Positions 12,565-23,007 of a stretch of DNA of 64,000 bases are shown here, piece by piece (the stretch's first letter is position 1; each line of letters begins with the position of its first letter). Under the pieces are notes generated by a model. It saw only the letters and a program-made list of their open reading frames with translations. It had not been told where the DNA came from and searched no databases. This DNA is from Steromphala cineraria (Eukaryota; Mollusca; Gastropoda; Trochida; Trochidae). Location: assembly GCA_916613615.1 (NCBI GenBank), contig OU744724.1, forward strand, positions 25,220,171-25,284,170, in the 5' to 3' direction. The position numbers were made by a program, and so were the translations under genes.

Positions 12565-13090
12565 CCATTGGCTCTGTAGCTCATTAGGCTTCATCCTTAA
12601 TTTTCCTTTATGGTTTAACCAATCTGGTTCCCACCTTCCTAGGGGCCACAGGGTCACCAAATGTACCATTTCTTTAGAAGCCCCATAACCTAAGGATTCT
12701 CTACCCCAAATTTCCTCATTCTATGCCTTGTGCTTCTTGGGAAGAAGATGTGAAACGTTTTAGTAGGAACCACTGGCTTTCCAACGTCATAGCTATACAT
12801 TTCAATATTCACTGGTAAAGGAGTCCATACACAAGATTTCAGCTTTCTACGCCTTTTTTTGTTCCAGGAAAAAAGACGAAAATAGGTTTTTAGTTGGTGA
12901 TCATGTGGCCGTTATTAAGGGTCACAGGGTCACCAAAGTTACCATTTATAAACCTCACTAGTCAAGGAGTCCATATACAAGATTTCAGCTTTCTAAGCCT
13001 TTTGGTTCTTAAGAAGAAGAAGAAGAAGAAAAAGAAGAAGAAGAAGATAGGTTTTTAGGGCGTGGCCCTTGTGGCCCCTGTGGCCACCGG
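12565..13090 (-). repeat. diverged inverted-orientation copy of the 145-bp satellite family
   Basis: It starts with AGAGCCATTGGCTCTGTAGC, the complement of the end of the large array at about 38835, then carries GGGCCACAGGGTCACC, GATTTCAGCTTTCTA, a (GAA)n tract at 13010-13047 and GGGCGTGGCCCTTGTGGCCC. All are reverse-complement versions of phrases in the 35.8-38.7 kb array. Roughly two to three decayed units. Confidence 0.7.
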
Positions 13091-13205
13091 TGTTTACAGT
13101 TCATGTTTTGATCCCCCAAAGTTGTCACTAATCAGGTCCTTGCACTTCGTTTGCTCTTATGAATACTATTGTCATTATTTCCTTTCTAGTTACTTTGACA
13201 TGATA

Positions 13206-13390
13206 TTAAAGGGACAGTCCTATCGGGGTATTTTCTGTTGAAACGAAATTAAAGGAACGCAGTAATGCATCTAATTTTTTGGCAAATTGTTTAGTTTAAA
13301 ATATTACCCTAACTAAAAAAAAGCAAGTATATCATAATCATGAAATAATCAAATATAAGCAGGGAAGTAAACTATTCTTGTTTCCCAAAT
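13206..13390. mobile_element. MITE, AAGGGACAGTCCTAT family, copy 2 (right end lost)
   Basis: It begins TTAAAGGGACAGTCCTATC and shares its interior with the element at 6104-6336. The right terminus is missing or too decayed to place. Confidence 0.6.
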
Positions 13391-13954
13391 AGTGTATAGT
13401 TTACATTGTGATGATTTCCGCTGTGAATCATTGACAATGCATTCATTTCATTTTATTTCATGGGGATTTTTTAAATTGCGTTTAAGTGCCTTTAATAGTT
13501 TATATGGACCATTTTTTACAATGTGCTCCAGCTTATTGCTTTCTCTTACACGAGTGGACATGTATGCTGTAATGACAAATCCTAGCAGTATTTCGATCAG
13601 ATAAAACCAATAGGCCTATTTCTCTGCATATATAAGAGCCTCATATGGGGGCGGTCTCTCGCGTCTTTTTGTGCACTGTTGCTCGCATGTCATTAGATAT
13701 CCTGTTTCTATATCTGACTGCCATATCAGATATCACCGATATCTATATGGGCTAACTTAACCCTTTCACTCATTAAAAACTAGTAACAAATATCATTTCC
13801 AGCTTGTAGTGGCAGAGGGTTAAGTATGCTGAATCAAGCCGTAATTCATTCATATACATGTATAACGTTCTTAAGTAATTGTAACTTGTTTCAATATTAT
13901 AAAATAACAAAGAATTTGATTTTTGTATTTTTAATATATATAATCAGTTTTGGA

Positions 13955-14560
13955 AAAGATTATTCTCTTGTGTGACATTGTTAACTGTGTTTTAACACGA
14001 AAGCAATATCTTAGTTTCTCTTGACCCATTGTTGAATTGTGAGAAAGCAAGAAAATCGGGGTTTTTGACATTTCATTGTTGTCACACGAGAACAACAACC
14101 TTGGTTTCTCGTATCGTGTCATTGCTGAAATGTGTCGTAACATGAAAGCAAAAAACCTTAAGTTTGTTTCCAATATATAAGTTTTAATATGTATTTCAAC
14201 AGGAAAGAAGATCTTGGTTGAAATGTGTCGTAACATGAAGCAAAAAGTTTGTTTCCAATATATAAGTTTTTTTAATATGTATTTCAACAGGAAAGAAGAT
14301 CTTGGTTTTCGTATATCATTGTTGAACTGTGTTGTAATATAAAAGCAAAAATCTTGGTTTTCGGATGTATTTGTTGAACTCTGTTGTAACAGGAAAGTGA
14401 ACATTTTGGTTTCTTGTGTGTTGTGTAATATGATAAAACAAAAATCTTAGTTTCGGATGTTCTTGATGAACTGTGTTTAACAGGCAAGCCAAAAGCTTGA
14501 TCTTACGTATAAAATTATTTTAATGTGTTGTATAATATGAAGGCAAAACTGTTGATTTCT
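13955..14560. repeat. degenerate minisatellite, about 60-85 bp unit
   Basis: A recurring phrase TTGAACTGTGTTGTAAC..GAAAGCAAAAATCTTGGTTT appears about eight times with heavy divergence. One segment (GTTTCCAATATATAAGTTTT to AAGAAGATCTTGG) is duplicated nearly exactly at about 14164 and 14248. Long reverse frames through it are artefacts of the repeat. Confidence 0.7.
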
Positions 14561-15121
14561 CCAAAGACGTAGATATGTATCTATCTACATGTTTTGGTTC
14601 ATCTTATGTTATCGCTGAGTTGTGATCTAGACAACAATATTTATACGTTTCACATGGAACCAACCTCACTAACAACCTACAAAAAAATATAAACATTTTC
14701 AAACTGGAATTGATAAAGATTTATTCATTGTAAGAAAAAATAAATGTACTTTTTACATAATACTGATGTAACCCTTTGCAAAAATCATGCAACTTCATAT
14801 TTGTAAAACAAGTATGTCATAATCCATTTATATAATACCGTTTTCATAAATTATCAATTTATATGAACTGATGCTGTACACATGCAAAGTCGAAAATGAC
14901 AGTTCTGTTTATACAAAGCACCATACAAGACTATGTGATCTTTGAGACTCGGTGAGACAGAAACTCATAAATAGGTATATTAATACAAATGCGTCAACAT
15001 CGGCGTTAAAACTTGGTTGTTGTGAGAAATACATCAGCAGACTCTATTGTTAACGCAGTAGATATAGTCACTATCTACAAAAGTTCCCTTGAATGTCCGG
15101 TTTATAAGTACTATTTCCTGT

Positions 15122-15385
15122 CAGTCTAAGTGAACCTAGCCTCAATATTATCCGTTTCACTCTGTACTGAATCTAGAAAGGCCTAATAGAGGGTCGCGTC
15201 AGCCGACCTTTCTGCGACCTATGACCCTCCAACGTTATACGTGCGAAGGCAGACTATTGTGGCTTGGTAAGATGAGTTCTGATTGGTCAATTCGATATGT
15301 GGGCTGACGCGACCCTCTACTAGACTTTTCCAGACTCAGTATAGGAGTGAAACGGATAAAATTGAGGCTAGGTTTACTTAGACTG
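15122..15385. mobile_element. MITE with about 80-bp TIR and 9-bp target duplication
   Basis: The ends CAGTCTAAGTGAACCTAGCC and its inverted copy (15361-15385) continue through ATTATCCGTTTCACTC, TCTAGAAAGG and AGGGTCGCGTCAGCC, giving TIRs of about 80 bp. ATTTCCTGT flanks both sides (15113-15121 and 15386-15394), a perfect 9-bp duplication. Long TIRs with 9-bp duplications suggest a Mutator-type relative; no transposase is present. Confidence 0.85.
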
Positions 15386-15848
15386 ATTTCCTGTTAAAGC
15401 ATCCATATGTGATATTCACACCTAAGAGTCCAAATACATGTAATAGTCTAAAACTAACTAAAAACTACGCGCTCTCAATAACTATAAGCAAAGTCATTTC
15501 ACATGAGATCAAGAATATATACTGAGACATTGTTTCTACTGTAAGTAAACATGTAGGATGCGAAAGCTATTAGAAAATGCAACATAGTTTATCCTGGGGA
15601 ATTGAGTCACAGCCTACAGTGTCATGAAAAGGGTTTGGATTTCAACCTTCTTGATTAGAGTTTCTAAATGATCACATAAATAGGCATTATATCACCACAT
15701 CAAATTGCTGTCGTTGACTCTCGAATTCATGGCGAAATCATCAAATAGTTGACTGATGCGGTAACCAAACTAACCAAAAAAACAAATTCGAATTGCGAGA
15801 TGCGTCCATACAATCACTTCATACTGTTGATACAAGATGAGTGCTTGA

Positions 15849-16388
15849 CTATGAGACGTTGGCGGAGGAGAGGATTGGACCAAGGTATCGCATCATGAAG
15901 TCGGACTCAGGAAGCGTCTGGTAGATGGTGGTGTTGCTCACACTCTGAAGGAAGTGGTCGCCATGGAAATCGGCCGTCGTCAAGAGGACATGGGCAACAT
16001 CATCTTTAACACAAGCGATGAACTTGGCCTGATAGCTTTTCTGTGGGTAGACAATATTTTCATAGATCTTGTACTCGATCAGGACCTGATCTTTTGGCGG
16101 GAACCGCGAGATGGTTTCACGCCGGATGTCCGCCATCTTGGAATTGTCGAACTCCAGAGGCACGCAGACGGCGCCGAGACGTGCAGTGAGTCTGTTATTG
16201 AGGAAGAGACGGCAGATGTTGGTGAGCCTGGGGATGTCGAGACGAGGGGTCACCACGTACACAACTCCGGACTCGTCTCCGAACCAGGAGTTGAGGACAG
16301 ACTTCCACAGACGATAGAGAGTGGGTCCGTCCACACTCGTTCCTGTCTTCAACCGCTCGATCTGCACACACAAGTCGGTCGCTTCCAG
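15849..16388 (-). CDS. exon 3 (terminal) of the uncharacterised gene
   Basis: Acceptor TTTCGATTACAG|CTGGAA. Encodes 179 residues and stops with TAG at 15849-15851. Confidence 0.85.
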   Translation of the reverse strand: MEATDLCVQIERLKTGTSVDGPTLYRLWKSVLNSWFGDESGVVYVVTPRLDIPRLTNICRLFLNNRLTARLGAVCVPLEFDNSKMADIRRETISRFPPKDQVLIEYKIYENIVYPQKSYQAKFIACVKDDVAHVLLTTADFHGDHFLQSVSNTTIYQTLPESDFMMRYLGPILSSANVS

Positions 16389-18122
16389 CTGTAATCGAAA
16401 CAATTCAGTTATTCTTAAATACACATTTTCAGTACGTTACAAGTTTATAATCGTGGGTGTCAAAAGAATTATAAGCGAGTTTTGTGTCTTGTGTTAAAAA
16501 TTAAGATTAGATGGTCTTGACGATCAACTACATGTAATCAGGGATAATATAAGACAGACTCATATGATCTCTGATGAAATACAAGGACTCTTCCAAACTG
16601 ATCTATATGATCATTATGGTCTATATTGGTTGAAGATGAAACTTTCAAGCTTCAAAATTCAGCAAAAGCACGATGGACCTAAACGGTTTTAGTGTGTTGT
16701 ATGCCTGATTTGATGTTTTGCCTATGTTCTTTTATGTCAGTAGGCCTAATATGTAATTCCCTTAAAAACTTGTAAAACTTCAATATATAGGTAACTATGG
16801 TAAGTGGTAAAACAGATGATTGATTTGGACATGAAGTAGAAGGTGTCACAGAAAAATAAGGCAAAACATAGGGGGCTGAAAAGTGACAAGCTGGCTGTCG
16901 GTCCCAAAACAGACCACCGTACATGTTGATTGGTCCATATTCTAAGTTGGAGCCTAGGTTATCAAACCCCCGATATCAATTTTTTTTTAACATTTGTACA
17001 AAGTTTCAGTTGTGTCAACTATTTACTCACAATATCCGGGTCAGAATGTACGTATACGTGATGATCGTTGACTAAGTCCGGAAGTCGAGGGTTGTCTGCC
17101 CTTGTTATCTGCGCACTCTTCTCCTCCCCTTCACGTACGACGTTCACTTCCGCTCGAAGCGCCGCATCCGGCCAGTCCTCCCCGTCTGTGATAAAGTGAT
17201 GTTGTAGAGACATGGATGGGTAATAAGTTAAAGCGATATTCATTTATATATTTCGTGAGTTTTGTGACGCAAGAACAATATATCTAAGATCGCTACAGTT
17301 ATCACAAATAAAACAGCAGGTGATATGCTGATATGTGCTTCAATTACCGCACGTTGAAATTATATATTTTATGATGGATTTTTTTGGCATTTTGGTACTT
17401 TCTAAGGTTTGAATAACGAGTGGGATAATCGCTAACACAGATACCCGTCTATCATCGACCTTGCATGAAAACGGCGGACACGTGACACATATGACACCCA
17501 AAACCTCCACCTATTGTCCTCACCGAAATCCGACCTACAAAACACCCCTGTGTTTTACCCAGAACTTACACTTTTGCATGATCCTGCCCCGCTCACTTTC
17601 CAGTCGCGCGATCTGCTCCGGACTGAACACGTGACGAAGAGGCTGTGGCTTATCTTTCGGAGCATCGTATGCCGCCATAACTCCCGGGAATCGGTCCACG
17701 AACCACTCTATAGCGAAAGCTCCTGTGATCTGGAGCGTGCCCGACGTCATGCAAACTGTGACCTTGACCCCGTCGACGGTGAGCACGACGCTGTCCTCTC
17801 CCCGCCGGCCGCCCTTGTACAACTTCCGGTAGGGGAAGTGCTGGACCGGATAGTTGTTGGGATGCTGTAGAACCTTGATCCAGAAGATGGCCAGGACCGT
17901 GGAACCGGACTTCCGGACATGTTTAATGGCGACTGTGCACTTCTGGGAGAGGTGGAGGAAAACTCGCTCCCCAGTCTTGGTCGCGACGAAACGTTTGATG
18001 TCCCGCTCCAGGGTCGGTGCGTAAAGTGTTTTTTCTTCGTCGTTTGTCGTGAAACTCGCAGGCTCGGGATCAGTGGTGTCCGACATCTTGGTACTCAGTT
18101 CCGCCACTTCCGTCTCCGCCAT
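15849..18122 (-). CDS. uncharacterised three-exon gene, 415-residue protein
   Basis: Coding exons on the minus strand are 18122-17570, 17185-17031 and 16388-15849. Donors are GTAAGT and GTGAGT, acceptors ATCACAG and GATTACAG, and phases 1 and 0 join cleanly, giving 1248 nt with a TAG stop. The ATG at 18122 is the first Met after a stop and starts MAETEVAELSTKMSD. The N-terminal half carries a basic segment (ERDIKRFVATKTGERVFLHL, KLYKGGRRGED). The C-terminal exon has alternating hydrophobic strands (VVYVVTPRLDIPRL, VLIEYKIYENIVYP, AKFIACVKDDVAHVLLTTAD). The last segment faintly resembles a phospholipase-D-like strand with a degenerate HKD motif; this is weak inference. No signal peptide or membrane segment. 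GC content is well above the surrounding introns. I do not recognise the family. Confidence 0.85.
17031..17185 (-). CDS. exon 2 of the uncharacterised gene
   Basis: Acceptor TTTATCACAG|AC, donor GATATT|GTGAGT. The 155 nt read GEDWPDAALRAEVNV through HVYVHSDPDI with no stop and restore phase 0. Confidence 0.8.
17570..18122 (-). CDS. exon 1 of the uncharacterised gene
   Basis: Begins with ATG at 18122-18120 and ends at a strong donor, AAGT|GTAAGT, in phase 1. Encodes about 184 residues, ending near EQIARLESERGRIMQK. Confidence 0.8.
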
Positions 18123-18283
18123 TTTCTTTTATCTGTCAACAGAGAAGGGATCAATCCATTTCATGTTTCATATATGTCAGTGTGAATAAGGATATCTTTT
18201 TCTCTTTAATCTATACTTCACGGAGAAAATAGTATTTATTAATGTATACAATAGAATAGACCATGTCATGCTCCAATACCGTG

Positions 18284-18447
18284 AGAAAGAGGAAGTATAT
18301 TGATGACGACCTTTTTATACATGATATTCGACGTTTTGTGTCAATACGTCGCATACAATGCATAAAAAAGTTGTCATTAAACAAGGACCTGTGTCAAAAC
18401 GTCGCACCCGATGAATAAAGAAGTTGTCATCCATATATCCCTCTCTT
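18284..18447. mobile_element. foldback element, TIR GAGGGATATATGGATGACAACTT family
   Basis: Left arm GAGGAAGTATATTGATGACG and right arm GTTGTCATCCATATATCCCTC are inverted copies. The interior holds a tandem pair of GTGTCAA.ACGTCGCA followed by AAGTTGTCAT. A shorter relative lies at 39236-39314. Confidence 0.6.
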
Positions 18448-19085
18448 TGTTGTCATTTTAACTTCCAGTATGCCTCTCAAAGAAGCTAATAAATACCGTT
18501 TCAATGAGTAAAGCATGGTGTTCAAATGATGATAACATTTTTGTTTTGAATGATTCAAAATGATTTGAATTTAAACAATTTTACGATTTTTAAATATTTT
18601 ATTTCATTTTATACTTTTGTTAAATATTTTCAAGAATCGAAAGTCCATTCAGACCCATGCTGTAAATGTTTTTTTTTTAAATATTTCTGAAGAAAGAAAA
18701 ACAGAAAGGAAGATTGAATATATTATACAAAATATTCCAGATGATGTTTTGCTTCATTGCTCAGTTTCCACTACATAAAACCATCGATCGAACATCAAGA
18801 CCCTGGCTGGTCAGCTTCTATAGTACAAGACATACGCTCTTATCATGAGTCAAGAATCAGATATTAAATATTGATAGTTGTACATGCCGGCCGGGTATTG
18901 ACTCAACACCCTCTGAATCTAATGATCGAGATCCGCAGTTATTAACAACCCAAGGCTCAACGCGGATATTCTTTCATGTATTTCAGGAGTTACTGTTCTT
19001 ATTTTATCTTTTTCCTTTTGGACATAGGATTTTATATTCAAACAGTCATGCTTTAGTCAGATATAGACTGTAGTAAGTTTCACCC

Positions 19086-19431
19086 TTAAAGGGGCAGAAG
19101 CACGGTTTTTTAAAAACTGTTTTATCTTTTATTTTTCACTGATAATTGAACGTTAATGCTAACTTGATTATTTTGATAGTGTCATATATCTCATTACACA
19201 TAACAATCATCCATAGTCAGAGAAGAAATTATAAAGATTCAAATAAAGTCAACTGGCGGCCATTTTTTGTCAATACCTTTTAATAAATTTTGTATAAGAA
19301 AAAGGAATCGAATGGCTGGACATTATATATTTGATTTATTACTGATTCATTCAATTTTAATACATTGCCTTTAACTAGAACCCTTTATGTTCAATCCTAC
19401 CATCACCTTGTACGTGCTACTGCCCCTTTAA
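19086..19431. mobile_element. TTAA MITE family 'AGGGGCAGTAGCACG', copy 2 (inverted)
   Basis: TTAA|AGGGGCAGAAGCACGGTTTT at the left and GTACGTGCTACTGCCCCT|TTAA at the right. The interior is the reverse complement of copies 1, 4, 5 and 6 (GGCGGCCATTTTTTGTCAA). Confidence 0.85.
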
Positions 19432-20722
19432 CACAATGTTTTAACAACTACATGTATTCCTGAAATGTACTTTTTTTCAGAACGCTTGTAAGCGGGTCCT
19501 CTTTAATAGAGGTTAAATGTTCATATGTGTAAAACTGCCACCTTGCTTTTTTATTTGCTTGATACATGTATGTAGTTCAATATCTCAAATTTCGTAATGA
19601 TATGTTACCTACATGGAAAGTTTTAAACAGGCATAAAAAGTCATAAATCATGACAACCTTCATGCAGTTGTGTTAAACTGCGCGTTGACATGTTAACGAA
19701 TAAAGAAATCAAGTCAGACCAAGGCGAGGTTACAAGTAACACCTCAAGCAGTGAAGAAACGATCTCCGTTGCTAATGTAAACAAACACCTTCGTCCCAAC
19801 TATAACCGAATATGTGATACAGTAAAACAGTTTACTGTGTCGAGTGGATAGAAGCCAAGCTTGTCAAACCAAATGATTCTCCCGTATATACGACTATTAT
19901 TGAGAGTAAAAAAGCCTACGACCTACCTGTTTGTTTTGGTCCCCTCTCCACCTCTACCTGCCCACCGGTACAGGTAAACAATAGAACAAGGGAGGTAACT
20001 CGGCCCAGACTGGAGATCTCCACAAATGGGGTGTTGTGACCCGTGTAGGTGATTAGGTTCGCAGAATTGCTATATACTCCTGGGTCACAAGCATTGTTAA
20101 TCTGCTTTGATCTAGTTTATACTGACTTGTGTAGTTTCTTTCATACAAAAGCCTACTCGTACTTTCATGCTGTTATATATATTGTTGAAACGTTTTGATA
20201 TGTAAGGGAGAGGGAACAAAGAAATTGCATACTAAATTACAACGGCGCTTTTATCCCGTTACATAGGCCCTATATATTGTGTATTGTTAACCGTAACGCA
20301 ATGCATGAACACTTTACTTTAACCGTAAATGTGCTAGTAAACTACCAGTGTTAGATATAAGTTTCGACATAAAGGCATTATATTCTGTATTTTTGTGGAA
20401 CAAGAATTGCAAGCAAGCTTGTAATCTAATTAATACCGTTTCACCTATTGCAAATTATCATAAATTCGCTGCTTTCATACGACTTTGAAAGAGAAATTGA
20501 AAAAACTTCCGACTATCTGTTCATAATAGAATATTTACTGTCTGGGTATTTTCAAACTCTTAAACTATTTTCGTTTATTTTGACACAATGTGGTATATAT
20601 TTTTTTACAAAATGTGTTGATGATTGAAAAATATGTTCTACAATGTTGAAAACAATGATACGGTGTTATACAATATTAATCATTTTTATACAGTTCGATT
20701 CTATCTGATACAGTAGCGTATT

Positions 20723-21219
20723 CACTGGGTGGTAACGTACCCCGGAAATTGCTGACCACGAAGCGAGAGAATATGGCAGAGGCAGGGGAACAGGTAAGAT
20801 TCACGATCAATATGAAGTCTTTCTAGGGTTTTTTAAATGCAACAGACTACAGGTAAATCCTTGACGTGGATAATACTTTATATACAAATTTGAATTACTT
20901 ACTGACAGGTCTTTCTTGTCTTACTATTATCGAAAATCGGCAGTGTGGTCGCTACAGAAAAAGTTATAGGGAACAGTATTTGACCAATTTCATTATTTTC
21001 GTGTCATTTTAGCAGGTCAATTCTTTGTTAAAATGAAATTCTAGAACAATATACACTTCCTTGATACCCCGTGATTGTGTGATTATGAGAGAGAAATGAG
21101 TTATTTGACAAAATAGTTGAACTTGAGTGGTCTGCGTATTGACACTAGAGGTGGTCTGCATATTGAAAACTAAAATATTTGAAGTGGTCAGCATATTGGT
21201 ACCAGTGGTCGGTGTATTG
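20723..21219 (+). repeat. left long terminal inverted repeat with first exon and 15-mer array
   Basis: Pairs with 23728-24233. The first 50 bp differ from the other arm at one base. Contains the start exon (20773-20793) and GTGGTC.GC.TATTG-type 15-mers at 21127, 21151, 21184 and 21205. Confidence 0.85.
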
Positions 21220-21875
21220 CACCGTAAGTCATTTGATATTAACCATGTGTAAACGCTTCAATGATATATTGATCTGTTTTATTTTATTTTGCACATATTT
21301 TTCTTGCAGTCCAAGCTCTACGGATGTGTGTAGGCCTACTGTCAGTGGAGACAAGAGAAGTTCTCCCAAACAGTTTTGCATGGTGTAAATGAACACAGTA
21401 ATCAAGAAGTCAAAATAAAAACATTCGATAACGAGTCACAAATTATAAAGTTCAAAATCATCGCTGAGGTGTGTTACGAGCAAGATCGAGTACTTACAGT
21501 CAAACAAATTTACTTACCACAAATTAACGTGCAACCCAATTACAGCCCATTTAGAAAGATTTGCAAGATTACTAATGATAAAAAAAACCAGAAAACCAAG
21601 AAGTAATTACAAACGATTTATGTGAAGATATTGAACTAACAGCTTGTAAGGAAACTGACAAATTAAAAGAAGACTCACAATACTCTAAATTATTAGAAAT
21701 GTTACCAAGCGTGCTGGATACTCTAAAGGATTGTGGTTACATAGAAGACTTTGTTGCATTTCATGAACTCCTGGTTGAAAAAACATTTCCTTTAGACAAC
21801 ATTGCATACCTACTGTTTATTGATGTTGTGAGATGGTTGACAGGAGCACTGTGTTTAACATTAGAAAGAAATTGA
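20773..21875 (+). pseudogene. decayed element-encoded ORF spliced from the left-TIR start exon
   Basis: Exon 1 (20773-20793) reads MAEAGEQ and ends at CAG|GTAAGAT. With the obvious acceptor TTTTTCTTGCAG at 21309, exon 2 hits TAG at 21331 after SKLYGCV. An alternative acceptor, GTGTGTAG|GCC at 21333, keeps the frame open to a TAA at 21604. A frameshift near the A-run at 21579-21600 would be needed to reach the second open segment (about 21600-21872), which holds KLLEMLPSVLDTLKDCGYIE and NIAYLLFIDVVRWL and ends at TGA 21873-21875. AATAAA follows at 21908. The second segment has the feel of large uncharacterised proteins common in mollusc and cnidarian genomes, which I cannot confirm. Probably a remnant of the element's own gene. 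Confidence 0.5.
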
Positions 21876-22391
21876 TTTTCTCCAAATATAGATGCTTTCG
21901 CATACATAATAAAGACATTTTAAACTCGTAAGTATGCAATACGACTTTTATGAAACTATTACGCAATAATTCCACTCATTCTCGCCCATGTAAATATTTA
22001 TATTCGTTTCATAAATGTTTTATGTACACAAAATGTGAGAACTATCTCAGTTATTACGGAATCATCAAGCAATAACGATGAAAAAAGGTTATGTTATAGA
22101 TGGAAGTAATGTAAGTCATTGGTTCTTTTCGAGAAGTCTAAATAACAAGGTTTGATGATGTCCATAGAACCATCAAGAATAACCATATTAATATGTTATA
22201 TCCATGATTTGACTGTAGAGGAATTGAGGTGTATATTGTAATAGTTATTTCCTGACAAGATATATGTTCATTGCTTCTAATTTAGACTTATAATGCACAT
22301 ATGTACAGGTATTGTTGTTGAATAAAAACAATGCTCAGGAAAATAATTAATGTTTATTCTTCTCTTTTACAAGAACAAAATAGGCCGCGAA

Positions 22392-22511
22392 TCCATGTGT
22401 ACGTAGTGTGTGTTGGTAATTCGTATCTCACGTCATGCACAAAAAGACTATGGCTACGCGTACTACGTATTATGTACTACGCATTACATCACACGCTACA
22501 TACACATGGGA
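22392..22511. repeat. central inverted repeat inside the transposon-like unit
   Basis: CCATGTGTACGTAGTGTGTG (from 22393) pairs with CACACGCTACATACACATGG (ending 22509), extending inward to TCGTA/TACGC for about 33 bp with a few mismatches. The loop contains a run of CTACG/CGTAC motifs. Confidence 0.6.
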
Positions 22512-23007
22512 AGGACCTAATGCTTCAAACCGAACTCTTCACAAAGTTGTATTTAATTCAGTTTTACATAACATACTTTCCATATTCTAAAAAGGAAAAA
22601 GTACACTATCTCTTATAACAGAATTGTCAAGATTTTGTCAAATAAATGGTCATGAGAAACAAGGCAAAACATTCGCACAGTGGATGATAATGAAATTGAG
22701 CCTATTAACAGAATTTCCACAGATTCTGTTAAATAAATAAATGCTGAGAAAACAAACGAACTGGTTTAAAAAGGAAACCATTGGCACGTTGAACACTAAT
22801 TACAAGAAAGGAAAAGTCACTTCTTGAGCATGTAAAATGAGTCTCTTATAACAGAACAATCACAGATTAATGATTGATAAAATGGAAAAGTCGCCTCTTT
22901 AGCTCGTGAAATAAATTACAAAATATTATTTGGAATGAACACAAAATTAAATCTAGCCTTTCTCATAGAGTTCGTGCGTCGATATTGGTGTCATCTGTCT
23001 GTCAGGA

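Noticed and set aside
13931..14487. 157- and 67-codon reverse frames
   Set aside because: They lie in a degenerate minisatellite and the residues repeat with the DNA unit.
15954..16394. 146-codon plus-strand frame opposite exon 3 of the three-exon gene
   Set aside because: The minus strand has matching splice sites and phases; the plus frame is a GC-rich shadow.
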